This document shows, piece by piece, positions 16,273 through 24,140 of a stretch of 29,920 bases of DNA (within the stretch, counting starts at the first letter, position 1; each line of letters starts with the position of its first letter). Made by a program: the position numbers and the translations under genes. The DNA comes from DASUCS01 sp036275935 (GTDB lineage: Bacteria; Actinomycetota; Acidimicrobiia; Acidimicrobiales; JACDCH01). The notes below the pieces were generated by a model that worked only from the letters and a program-made list of their open reading frames with translations, did no database searches and was not told the DNA's origin. Location of the stretch: positions 1 to 29,920 of the forward strand of contig DASUCS010000380.1 of NCBI GenBank assembly GCA_036275935.1, given 5' to 3'.

Positions 16273-16296
16273 CCCGCAGGTATCAGGAGCACGATT
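16273..16296 (+). repeat. 24-nt element, copy 2 (upstream of the neocarzinostatin-repeat gene)
   Basis: Pattern CCCGCnnGTAnCAGGAGnACGATT, 20/24 identical to 13463-13486. It ends 60 nt before the GTG at 16357, nearly the same distance as copy 1 from its gene. Unlike copy 1 it has no matching left arm, so it is not part of a hairpin. Confidence 0.45.
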
Positions 16297-16356
16297 GCTC
16301 TTCCCTTCCGAGAAAAGTGGACGTAGAGTCCGCTTGCGGAGTGAGAGGAGGCCTGT

Positions 16357-18240
16357 GTGGCCTCGACGGTGGGGGGAACTCGAGTGCGGAGACTGGTCGG
16401 CGTCTTCGGCATCATGGCCATGACGGTGGTACTCGTCGTGGCCGCCGCGACGCGAGCGGATGCAGCAGTGGTCGTGACGGTGGACCCGAGCACTGGGCTC
16501 GCCGACGGCCAGCCGGTGACGATCACCGGCACCGGGTTCGCACCGGGCGCCTCGGTCGGCGCGGCGGAGTGCGGTCCGGCGGTCGGACAGTCGCGGAGCA
16601 CGAACGACTGCGACTTGTCGAACGCTCCGATCGTGCAGGCGGACTCGAACGGGACCGCGGTCCTCCACCTGCGCGCACGTGCGACCATCACGACGACGAA
16701 CAGCGGCGCGATCGACTGCGTCACCACTACCCAGCCGTGTGTCATCGGGATGGGCGACACGTCTGATCTCACGAATCCTGACAAGACCGGTGGTGCGCCG
16801 ATCACCTTCGATCCGAACGCGCCGCCGGTTCCGCCTCCGGCCGTCAGCCTCACACCCTCTGACGATCTGGTCGATCGTCAACAGGTCGCGGTGTATGCCA
16901 CCGGCTTCCTTCCGGGCGAGTTCGTGAACATCGTCCAGTGCGCTGCCCAGAATCTCGACAAGACGCCGTGCAACGAGAGCTTCTACTTCGGCGGTGGCGG
17001 ACAGGCCGATCCGACCGGCGCGGTTGCGTTCGGTCTCACCGTTCGCCGCGCCCTTCGCGTCGACAACCAGCGCTTCGACTGCGCGTCGGCGGTGGGTGCG
17101 TGCGTGGTGGCCGTGCAGGCCCAAGGAGGGCCGGTCGGCACCGCACCGCTCGGGTTCGATGCCTCCGTGCCGTTGCCCCCGCCGCCCACGCTGACGGTCA
17201 CACCGACCGACGGTCTCGGCGACGGCGACATCGTGCACGTCCACGGCGAAGGCTTCACACCCAATGATCCGATACAGCTCTTCCAGTGTCCGTCGGACGT
17301 CAACATCTTGGTCAACGGGTGCTTCTCGGAGTACTCGCGCTCCGTGCAAGCCGATGCGAGCGGCGCGATCACTGCGTCGATGAAGGTGGAGCGGCAGGTC
17401 CAGGTGTTCGGGCCCACTCCACAGCCGACAACTGTCGACTGCGCCGCGTCCGCGGGACGATGCGACGTGATCGCGTTCGATTACAACGAGGACTTCGACA
17501 CCGTCAGCGTGCCGATCTCCTTCGACCCGTCGAAGCCACCGGCGCCGCCGCCGTCCGCAAGCGCGTCGCCGAGCACGGCTCTCGTGGACGGGCAGACGGT
17601 CACGGTGTCGGCCGACGGCTTCCCGCCGGGCGGCAACCTGTTCATGGTCGAGTGCAAGGCGGGGTCGACGGATGGCAGTGGCTGTGATCTCTCCCGACTC
17701 ACGAACGTGACCGTCGACGACAACGGTCGCTTCGAGACGCAATTCGCGGTGCAGCGGATCCTCAACCTCGGTCCGCCGGTGATCCCGCCGCCGACTCCGA
17801 AGACGGCCGTGCCGCAAGCCGGACCTGCGGCTGCAGCGTTCCTCACTCCGGCCGCAGATTCGAGCACGTTCGACTGCGCGTCGGCGCCGGGCGCGTGCGT
17901 GATCAGCTTCGCCTTCCTCGGGCCCGAGATCGAGTTCGCGGAGGCACCGCTCACGTTCGATGCCAGCGTGCCACCCCCGACCACCGCCGCGCCCGGCGGG
18001 ATCCCGAACCAGCCGACCGACGCCGGCGGCGGAGGCACGGACACGTCGACCTCGACGACGGCGACGCAGGCGACCACCGCACCGACGGTTCAGAGCGCGC
18101 CGCTCGCCCGGACCGGTACCGACGTGCGTAGCCCGTTGCGCGTCGACCTGCTGCTGTTGGTGGCCGGTGCGCTGGCATTGGTCAGTGCCGCGGCGCTGCG
18201 CGCGCGTGCGCATCGTCGCGCAACGCGAACGCGTCTCTAG
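16357..18240 (+). CDS. wall-anchored surface protein with four neocarzinostatin-like domains
   Basis: This 627-aa protein has a signal peptide (VRRLVGVFGIMAMTVVLVVAA, cleavage near ADA, about residue 36). Four Ig-like repeats follow at roughly 37-150, 155-270, 275-385 and 390-550. Each opens with a strand like VTVDPSTGLADGQPVTITGTGF, has a paired-Cys segment (FDCASAVGACVV) and ends with ITFDPNAP or a variant. This is the pattern of neocarzinostatin-family (enediyne apoprotein) domains. Proline-rich linkers separate them, and repeat 4 has a Pro/Ala-rich insert. A Thr/Ser-rich stalk, LARTG (583-587), a hydrophobic helix and an Arg-rich tail form an LAxTG-type sorting signal. GAGGAGG precedes GTG 16357. 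Its TAG overlaps the stop of the convergent synthetase gene. Chromophore binding is not implied. Confidence 0.82.
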   Translation: MASTVGGTRVRRLVGVFGIMAMTVVLVVAAATRADAAVVVTVDPSTGLADGQPVTITGTGFAPGASVGAAECGPAVGQSRSTNDCDLSNAPIVQADSNGTAVLHLRARATITTTNSGAIDCVTTTQPCVIGMGDTSDLTNPDKTGGAPITFDPNAPPVPPPAVSLTPSDDLVDRQQVAVYATGFLPGEFVNIVQCAAQNLDKTPCNESFYFGGGGQADPTGAVAFGLTVRRALRVDNQRFDCASAVGACVVAVQAQGGPVGTAPLGFDASVPLPPPPTLTVTPTDGLGDGDIVHVHGEGFTPNDPIQLFQCPSDVNILVNGCFSEYSRSVQADASGAITASMKVERQVQVFGPTPQPTTVDCAASAGRCDVIAFDYNEDFDTVSVPISFDPSKPPAPPPSASASPSTALVDGQTVTVSADGFPPGGNLFMVECKAGSTDGSGCDLSRLTNVTVDDNGRFETQFAVQRILNLGPPVIPPPTPKTAVPQAGPAAAAFLTPAADSSTFDCASAPGACVISFAFLGPEIEFAEAPLTFDASVPPPTTAAPGGIPNQPTDAGGGGTDTSTSTTATQATTAPTVQSAPLARTGTDVRSPLRVDLLLLVAGALALVSAAALRARAHRRATRTRL

Positions 18241-19736
18241 GGGCGCGAGCTCAGTTCGTCACGCAGGACCCGGCGCAGGAGCTTGCCGGTCTCGCTGAAG
18301 GGCAACGAGTCGCGGATTTGGATGTGTTCCGGCGTCTTCGTGGATCGCAGGCGTTCGCGCACGAAGTCACGGAGCTCGGTCTCGATCGCAGACGCGCCCG
18401 TCACGAGGACGACCGCGGCCATGACCTTCTCTCCCCACTCGACGTCGGGGACGCCGACGACCGCCGCCTCGTCGACGGCCGGGTGCTCGAGCAGCACGGC
18501 TTCGATCTCACCCGGTGACAGGTTCTCGCCGCCGCGCACGATGACGTCGTCGAGCCGACCGGTGACGAAGAGGTAGCCCGCGTCGTCGACGTGACCGCCG
18601 TCGCGAGTCGGGAACCACCCGTCGTTGTCCGTCTGGTCGCGACCCAGGTACTCACCCGAGACCTGCTCCCCGCGCACCCAGATCTCACCCGGCTCGCCCA
18701 CTGGCACCTCGTTGCCGTCGAGGTCGCGGATGGTCACCTCGATCGAGGGCAGCGGCTGCCCGACCGATCCGAGACGCTGTCGCGCCGACGGTTCCGCGCT
18801 CGCGAACGCCGCTCGATGATCATCGGGGCCGAGCACGGCGACCGTGCTCGAGGTCTCGGTCAATCCGTAGGCGTTCACGAACCCGACGTCGGGCAGCAAC
18901 GACATCGCGCGCTCGATGACCGGAACGGGCATCGGCCCGCCGCCGTACGACAGCGCGCGCAACGACGGCAACCCCATCGCGTCCGCGTCGATGACGTCGA
19001 GGATGCGATTCAACATCGTCGGCACGACCATCGCGTGCGTCACCGACTCGCGCCGGACGGTGTCGACCCAGAGCTTTGGGTCGAACGCTTCGAGCTCCAC
19101 GACCCGTCGCCCGGAGTACGTCGACGACAGGACTGCTGACACGCCGGCGATGTGGTACGGCGGCACGCTCACGATCGCGGCTTCGCTCTCGTCGGCGCCG
19201 GCGAACTCCACCGTCGACACCACGTACGCGGCCAGGTTCTTGTGACGCAAGACGGCTGCCTTGGGCTCACCGGTCGTGCCGCTCGTGAAGAGGAGGACCG
19301 CGATCTCGTCGGGGTCGCCGCCCCAACCGTCACCTTCGGCAGCGTCGGCATCGTCGGCGACGTCGAGCACTTCTTTGCGGGTCACCACCTCGATCCCGTC
19401 GATCGATCCGAGGCGTTCGGCGACACCGTCGCCCGCGACCACGATCGCGGGTGCCGTGCGGGTCACGATCGCCCGCAGCTGATCATCACCGAGCCGATAG
19501 TTGATCGGCACGTACGGCTTGCCCGCGATCGCGGCACCGAACAGCGTCAGGGGTACTGCCTCAGAATTGAGGTCCACGAGCGCGACCCGGTCGCCGCTGC
19601 GGTTTGCGAAGTACGCACCGAGACGGCGAGCACCCGCGGCCACGTCGGCGAACGTCATCCCGGCGCCCCGCGACCCGATCGCGGTTCGTTCGCCGAGACC
19701 GTCGGCCGCCATCTCGAGCAACATCGCGACGTGCAC
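18237..19736 (-). CDS. AMP-forming acyl-CoA synthetase/ligase
   Basis: This 499-aa ANL-superfamily enzyme activates a carboxylic acid with ATP to acyl-AMP and transfers it to CoA. Motifs in order are LLFTSGTTGEPKAA (P-loop-like A3), NAYGLTETSS (A5), GYLFVTGRLDDVIVRGGENL (A7/A8 hinge) and PFSETGKLLRR with the catalytic lysine near the C-terminus. Fatty or aromatic acid specificity cannot be read directly. I chose GTG 19736 (VHVAMLLEM) because family homology begins there. ATG 19844 would give 535 aa with an unlikely N-terminus and overlap the GlnR-like site; ATG 19724 is also possible. The TAG stop overlaps that of the convergent surface-protein gene (CTAG at 18237-18240). Confidence 0.88.
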   Translation of the reverse strand: MHVAMLLEMAADGLGERTAIGSRGAGMTFADVAAGARRLGAYFANRSGDRVALVDLNSEAVPLTLFGAAIAGKPYVPINYRLGDDQLRAIVTRTAPAIVVAGDGVAERLGSIDGIEVVTRKEVLDVADDADAAEGDGWGGDPDEIAVLLFTSGTTGEPKAAVLRHKNLAAYVVSTVEFAGADESEAAIVSVPPYHIAGVSAVLSSTYSGRRVVELEAFDPKLWVDTVRRESVTHAMVVPTMLNRILDVIDADAMGLPSLRALSYGGGPMPVPVIERAMSLLPDVGFVNAYGLTETSSTVAVLGPDDHRAAFASAEPSARQRLGSVGQPLPSIEVTIRDLDGNEVPVGEPGEIWVRGEQVSGEYLGRDQTDNDGWFPTRDGGHVDDAGYLFVTGRLDDVIVRGGENLSPGEIEAVLLEHPAVDEAAVVGVPDVEWGEKVMAAVVLVTGASAIETELRDFVRERLRSTKTPEHIQIRDSLPFSETGKLLRRVLRDELSSRP

Positions 19737-19828
19737 GGCGGACGATCGTAGGCGGGCGGGTCTCTCACCAGCGATGTCGTGCGCATCTGACGTCGCTCTG
19801 ACAATCCTCACACGCACCGCGGGCGCGA

Positions 19829-19866
19829 GTGAGGTGATGCTCACATCGCCGTCAATCAGTCGAAAC
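19829..19866 (+). promoter_or_regulatory. GlnR-box-like operator upstream of the nitrate operon
   Basis: Four 5-mers are spaced by exactly 6 nt: GTGAG (19829-19833), CTCAC (19840-19844), GTCAA (19851-19855) and GAAAC (19862-19866). The actinobacterial GlnR site is gTnAc-n6-GaAAc-n6-gTnAc-n6-GaAAc. The last half-site matches fully, the two gTnAc positions match except the final base, and the second is weak. Its position, 34 nt before the transporter start, and the nitrogen function of the operon support the call. GlnR itself is not in the window. Confidence 0.6.
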
Positions 19867-19900
19867 GGGTCGGCAAACCCACATCCGTACGTTTGACGAC

Positions 19901-21304
19901 GTGCCCATCACTGGCGTGACCCGTGCCCCCGTCGACGATCTCGTTGTCGTCCCCGATGTCCCAGAGCCTTCGGTCTCGCGGAAGCACTGGATCGAGGACT
20001 GGCGGCCCGAAGATCCCGAGTTCTGGGCGAGCACCGGCGAACCCGTCGCCCGTCGCAATCTCGCCTTCTCGATCTTCTCCGAGCACATCGGCTTCTCGAT
20101 CTGGACGTTGTGGTCGGTGTTCGTGCTGTTCCTCGGACCGAGCTACGGCTTCGATCCCGCCCAGAAGTTCCTCTTGACAACTGTGCCCGCCGGCGTCGGC
20201 TCGTTCCTGAGGCTGCCCTACACGTTCGCCGTCGCGAAGTTCGGTGGCCGCAACTGGACGATCGTCAGCTCGTCGTTGCTGCTCCTGCCGTGCATCGCGG
20301 CGCTGTTCGTCTTCCAGCCCGGCGTGTCGTTCTCGACGATGCTGCTCGTTGCCGCGCTCGCCGGAGTGGGGGGCGGGAACTTCTCGTCGTCGATGTCGAA
20401 CATCGACAGCTTCTACCCCCAGCATCGCAAGGGTTGGGCGCTCGGACTCAATGCCGGCGGCGGCAACCTCGGTGTCGCGGTGGTGCAGCTGATGGGTCTG
20501 CTCGTGCTCGCGACCGCCGGAAGTCAGCATCCTCGCCTGCTGCTCGCCATCTACATCCCGCTCGTCGTGCTCGCGACGTTCTTCGCGACGCGCTACATGG
20601 ACAACCTCGCGCACACCACGAACGAGAAGCGCGCGATGCGCGATGTGTGCCGCGACGGCCACACCTGGGTCATGAGCTTCTTGTACATCGGTACGTTCGG
20701 GAGCTTCATCGGTTTCGGCTTCGCGTTCGGTCAGGTGCTGCTCGTGCAGTTCAAGGGCACGTTCGACACACCGGTGAAGGCGGCGTACCTCACGTTCCTC
20801 GGACCGCTGCTCGGTTCGCTCATCCGGCCGATCGGCGGTCGCCTCGCCGACCGCTTCTCGGGATCGATAGTGACGCTGTGCACCTTCGCGGCGATGGCGG
20901 CGAGCGCCGGCGTCGTGCTGTACGCCTCGAAGACGGCCTCGCTCGCCTTGTTCATTGCCGGGTTCGTCGCGCTGTTCGTCTTCAGCGGTATCGGCAACGG
21001 CTCGACCTACAAGATGATCCCCGCGATCTTCTCGGCGAAGGCGCGCTTCGCGATCGAGGAAGGCGCCGATCCTTTCGCCGAGGACCGTGCCGCTCGCCGG
21101 CTGTCGCGGGCGCTGATCGGGATCGCTGGCGCAGTCGGTGCGTTCGGCGGTGTGCTCGTGAACCTCGCCTTCCGTCAATCGTTCCTGTCGACACACAACG
21201 GCGACGCCGCGTACCTCGGCTTCATCTGCTTCTACGTCTCGTGCCTCGTCGTGACATGGGGTGTCTACCGCCGTCCGGGACGCAGGCGGCTGGCCGGTGT
21301 CTGA
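19901..21304 (+). CDS. narK: NarK-type nitrate/nitrite transporter (MFS)
   Basis: This 467-aa MFS protein of the nitrate/nitrite porter family shows both nitrate-signature motifs: GGGNFSSSMSNIDSFYP after helix 4-5 and GNGSTYKMIPAIF in the second half. It also has GGRNW and GGRLADRFSG loop motifs between helices. About 12 transmembrane segments are expected, preceded by a cytoplasmic N-terminus with RKHWIEDWRPEDPEFW, typical of actinobacterial NarK proteins. It should import nitrate for the reductases encoded downstream. GTG 19901 has no clear ribosome binding site, so the transcript may be leaderless. Its stop overlaps the nirB start by 8 nt, making it the first gene of the nitrate-assimilation operon. 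A GlnR-like site lies just upstream. Confidence 0.92.
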   Translation: MPITGVTRAPVDDLVVVPDVPEPSVSRKHWIEDWRPEDPEFWASTGEPVARRNLAFSIFSEHIGFSIWTLWSVFVLFLGPSYGFDPAQKFLLTTVPAGVGSFLRLPYTFAVAKFGGRNWTIVSSSLLLLPCIAALFVFQPGVSFSTMLLVAALAGVGGGNFSSSMSNIDSFYPQHRKGWALGLNAGGGNLGVAVVQLMGLLVLATAGSQHPRLLLAIYIPLVVLATFFATRYMDNLAHTTNEKRAMRDVCRDGHTWVMSFLYIGTFGSFIGFGFAFGQVLLVQFKGTFDTPVKAAYLTFLGPLLGSLIRPIGGRLADRFSGSIVTLCTFAAMAASAGVVLYASKTASLALFIAGFVALFVFSGIGNGSTYKMIPAIFSAKARFAIEEGADPFAEDRAARRLSRALIGIAGAVGAFGGVLVNLAFRQSFLSTHNGDAAYLGFICFYVSCLVVTWGVYRRPGRRRLAGV

Positions 21305-23789
21305 TCTCCCGACGATCCTCGTCGTCGGCAATGGCATGGTCGGCCATCGCTTCGTCGAGGCAGCCGTCGAGCGGGGACTCCTCGACACGCACCGCCTGGT
21401 CGTGGTCGGCGAGGAACGTCGTCGTGCGTACGACCGCGTGCATCTGTCGTCACTGTTCGACGGTGCATCCGACACCGACCTTCTCCTCGGTGACGGTCGC
21501 ATCTACGACACCGATGGTGTCCAACTGATCACCGGTGATCCGGTCGTGGCCCTCGACTCGTCCGCCCGCAGGGCCACGACCGGCGCCGGCTCGGTGATCG
21601 ATTTCGAAGCCTGTGTGCTGGCGACAGGATCGTCTCCGTTCGTGCCGCCCATTCCGGGGGCTGACGCGCCGGGCGCGTTCGTCTACCGCACCATCGACGA
21701 CCTGGATGCGATTCGAGCATGGGCCGCATCCAGTCGCCAAGGCGTCGTCGTCGGTGGAGGACTGCTCGGCCTCGAGGCCGCCAATGCCCTGCGCCTCCTC
21801 GGGCTGGAGACGACAGTGGTCGAGTTCGCGCCGCGCCTGATGGCCGTGCAACTCGACGACGGTGGCGGTCGCGCGCTGCAGCGCCACGTCGAATCGCTCG
21901 GCATCGCGGTGCGAACGAACGCCGCCGCCACCGCGGTGTGCACCAACGACCACGGAACAGTGGTCGGGCTCTCCTTTGCGCAAGGTGACGACCTCGCTGC
22001 CGATCTGGTGGTGTTCGCCGCCGGCATCCGGCCCCGCGACCAACTCGGGCGCGACGCCGGTCTGTCGATGGGTGAGCGCGGTGGCGTCGTGGTCGACGAC
22101 CACTGCAGGACGTCGGCACCGAACGTGTTCGCGATCGGCGAGGTCGCATGTCACGGCGGTCGGGTGTACGGACTCGTCGCGCCCGGCTACGCCATGGCCG
22201 ACGTCGTGGCCGACCGGCTGAGCGGAGGATCGAGCTCGTTCACCGGCGCGGACCTCTCCACGGCGCTCAAGCTGCTCGACGCGCAGGTCGCGAGCGTCGG
22301 CGACCCGCACGCCGTCGGCGACGAGGTGGTCATCGCCGACCCGACAGCGGGACTGTGGCAGAAGGTCGTCCTCTCGGATGACGGCGCCGTCGCGGGCGCC
22401 GTGCTCGTCGGCGACACGTCGCCCTATCCGATGCTGCTGCAGTGCGCGCGGCGCACGATCCCGACGCCCGACGACGTGCTGACGTTGCTGCGCCCTCGCG
22501 CCGGCGGCCGAGCAGTCGGTCCTGCAGACCTGCCCGACGCGGCGGGCGTCTGCTCGTGTCACAACGTGAGTGCAGGAGCGATCCGAGCTGCCGTTCATGA
22601 AGGGTTCGAGGACGTGCCGGGCATCAAGTCGTGCACCAAGGCAGGAACGGGCTGCGGCTCGTGCGTGCCGGTGTTCACCGAGATCCTCGACGCCGAGCTG
22701 GCAAAGTCTGGTCGAGCCCGACAGAAGCGACTGTGCCCGCACTTCGCGATGACTCGCCCCGAGCTGTTCGAGATCGTGCGCGCCACCGGCATCCGCACGT
22801 TCGCCGACCTCGTCGCCCGCTACGGCGCCGGCCGCGGTTGCGAGATCTGCAAGCCCACAGTGGCGTCGATGTTCGCGTCACTCGCGTCCGGTTACATCCT
22901 CGACGGTGAGCAGGCGAGCCTGCAGGACTCGAACGATCACTTCCTCGCCAACATCCAACGCGACGGCACGTACTCCGTCGTGCCGCGCGTGCCCGGCGGT
23001 GAGATCACGCCTGCACAGCTGATCGCGCTGGGCGAGGTCGCACGGGACTTCGACCTGTACACGAAGATCACCGGCGGCCAGCGCATCGACCTGTTCGGCG
23101 CCCGCGTCGACCAACTGCCGAACATCTGGTCTCGACTCATCGATGCCGGTTTCGAGTCGGGACACGCATACGGCAAGGCCGTACGCACGGTGAAGTCGTG
23201 CGTCGGCAGCACGTGGTGCCGATACGGCGTGCAGGACTCGGTGCAGATGGCGATCGATCTCGAGCTGCGGTACCGGGGACTCCGCGCGCCGCACAAGATC
23301 AAGCTCGCGGTGTCGGGTTGCGCCCGAGAGTGCGCGGAAGCGCAGGGCAAGGACGTCGGGATCATCGCCACCGAGAACGGGTGGAACCTGTACGTCGGCG
23401 GCAACGGCGGCATGCGCCCCGCCCATGCAGAGCTGCTCGCCGAGGACCTCGACGACACCGCGCTCGTTCGGGCGATCGACCGTTATCTCATGTGGTACGT
23501 CCGCACGGCCGACCGCCTCGAACGCACGGCGACGTGGCAACGCAAGCTGCCCGGCGGAATCGAGTACGTCCGGCGCGTCGTGCTCGACGACGAGCTGGGC
23601 ATCGGCGACGAGCTCGAAGCCGACATGGCACGCCACGTCGAGCGCTACCGCTGCGAGTGGAAGCAGACGCTCGAGTCACCCGAACGGCTCGCTCGCTTCG
23701 TCACGTACGTCAACTCCGACGAACCCGATCGATCCCTCACCCACGTCCGTGTACGCGGACAACGACAACCTGCAGGAGCGAACCGATGA
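21297..23789 (+). CDS. nirB: assimilatory nitrite reductase [NAD(P)H], large subunit
   Basis: This 830-aa NirB carries all expected parts. Residues 1-400 are a FAD/NAD(P)H module (ILVVGNGMVGHRF, LATGSSPFVPPIPG, GVVVGGGLLGLEAA). A BFD-like [2Fe-2S] domain has Cys419, Cys421, Cys453 and Cys456, and a second BFD-like stretch has Cys480, Cys515 and Cys518. The siroheme/[4Fe-4S] domain has Cys635 and Cys641 (CVGSTWC), then Cys675 and Cys679 (CARECA). It reduces nitrite to ammonium in the cytoplasm with NAD(P)H, together with NirD. I start at GTG 21297 because the Rossmann strand begins at once, as in other NirB proteins; GTG 21261 would add 12 residues. The start overlaps narK by 8 nt, and the stop overlaps nirD (ATGA). 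Confidence 0.95.
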   Translation: MSDLPTILVVGNGMVGHRFVEAAVERGLLDTHRLVVVGEERRRAYDRVHLSSLFDGASDTDLLLGDGRIYDTDGVQLITGDPVVALDSSARRATTGAGSVIDFEACVLATGSSPFVPPIPGADAPGAFVYRTIDDLDAIRAWAASSRQGVVVGGGLLGLEAANALRLLGLETTVVEFAPRLMAVQLDDGGGRALQRHVESLGIAVRTNAAATAVCTNDHGTVVGLSFAQGDDLAADLVVFAAGIRPRDQLGRDAGLSMGERGGVVVDDHCRTSAPNVFAIGEVACHGGRVYGLVAPGYAMADVVADRLSGGSSSFTGADLSTALKLLDAQVASVGDPHAVGDEVVIADPTAGLWQKVVLSDDGAVAGAVLVGDTSPYPMLLQCARRTIPTPDDVLTLLRPRAGGRAVGPADLPDAAGVCSCHNVSAGAIRAAVHEGFEDVPGIKSCTKAGTGCGSCVPVFTEILDAELAKSGRARQKRLCPHFAMTRPELFEIVRATGIRTFADLVARYGAGRGCEICKPTVASMFASLASGYILDGEQASLQDSNDHFLANIQRDGTYSVVPRVPGGEITPAQLIALGEVARDFDLYTKITGGQRIDLFGARVDQLPNIWSRLIDAGFESGHAYGKAVRTVKSCVGSTWCRYGVQDSVQMAIDLELRYRGLRAPHKIKLAVSGCARECAEAQGKDVGIIATENGWNLYVGGNGGMRPAHAELLAEDLDDTALVRAIDRYLMWYVRTADRLERTATWQRKLPGGIEYVRRVVLDDELGIGDELEADMARHVERYRCEWKQTLESPERLARFVTYVNSDEPDRSLTHVRVRGQRQPAGANR

Positions 23790-24136
23790 CGCTGCTCGAC
23801 CAGCAAGTACGGACCACCTACGTGCCGGTGTGCGTCGCCCGCCGGCTCACGCCCGATCGCGGCGTCGCCGCGCTCGTGGACGGAACGCCGGTGGCGCTGT
23901 TCCGCCTCGGCACCGGCGAGCTGCACGCCGTCGACAACGTCGATCCGATCTCCGGAGCAAGTGTGCTCAGCCGTGGGATCGTCGGCGACGCCGACGGCCG
24001 GCCGACGGTCGCGTCTCCCCTCTACAAGCAGCGGTTCGATCTGCGAACAGGCGAGTGCCTCGACGCCGACACCTCGATCACCGTCCACGGCGTGCAGGAG
24101 ATCGACGGCATGGTCCACGTGCGGGTCGCGACCTGA
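23786..24136 (+). CDS. nirD: nitrite reductase [NAD(P)H], small subunit
   Basis: This 116-aa NirD has a Rieske-like fold, recognisable from YVPVCVARRLTPDRGVAALVDG, VALFRLGTGELHAVDN and VASPLYKQRFDLRTGECLD. The CxH and CxxH cluster ligands of true Rieske proteins are absent, as is normal for NirD, so it is structural or regulatory rather than a redox carrier. ATG 23786 overlaps the nirB TGA by 4 nt and has AGGAG 7 nt upstream, so the subunits are translationally coupled. The next gene starts 4 nt after the stop. Confidence 0.93.
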   Translation: MTLLDQQVRTTYVPVCVARRLTPDRGVAALVDGTPVALFRLGTGELHAVDNVDPISGASVLSRGIVGDADGRPTVASPLYKQRFDLRTGECLDADTSITVHGVQEIDGMVHVRVAT

Positions 24137-24140
24137 CGAC

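Noticed and set aside
11411..16322. AAAGTGGAC repeated at 11411 and 16314 upstream of the two surface-protein genes
   Set aside because: A 9-mer recurring in 30 kb is expected by chance, and its distances to the starts differ (about 116 and 35 nt).
16150..18213. 687-aa minus-strand open frame opposite the neocarzinostatin-repeat gene
   Set aside because: It has no domain and a biased antisense composition; the plus strand has a signal peptide, repeats and a sorting signal.
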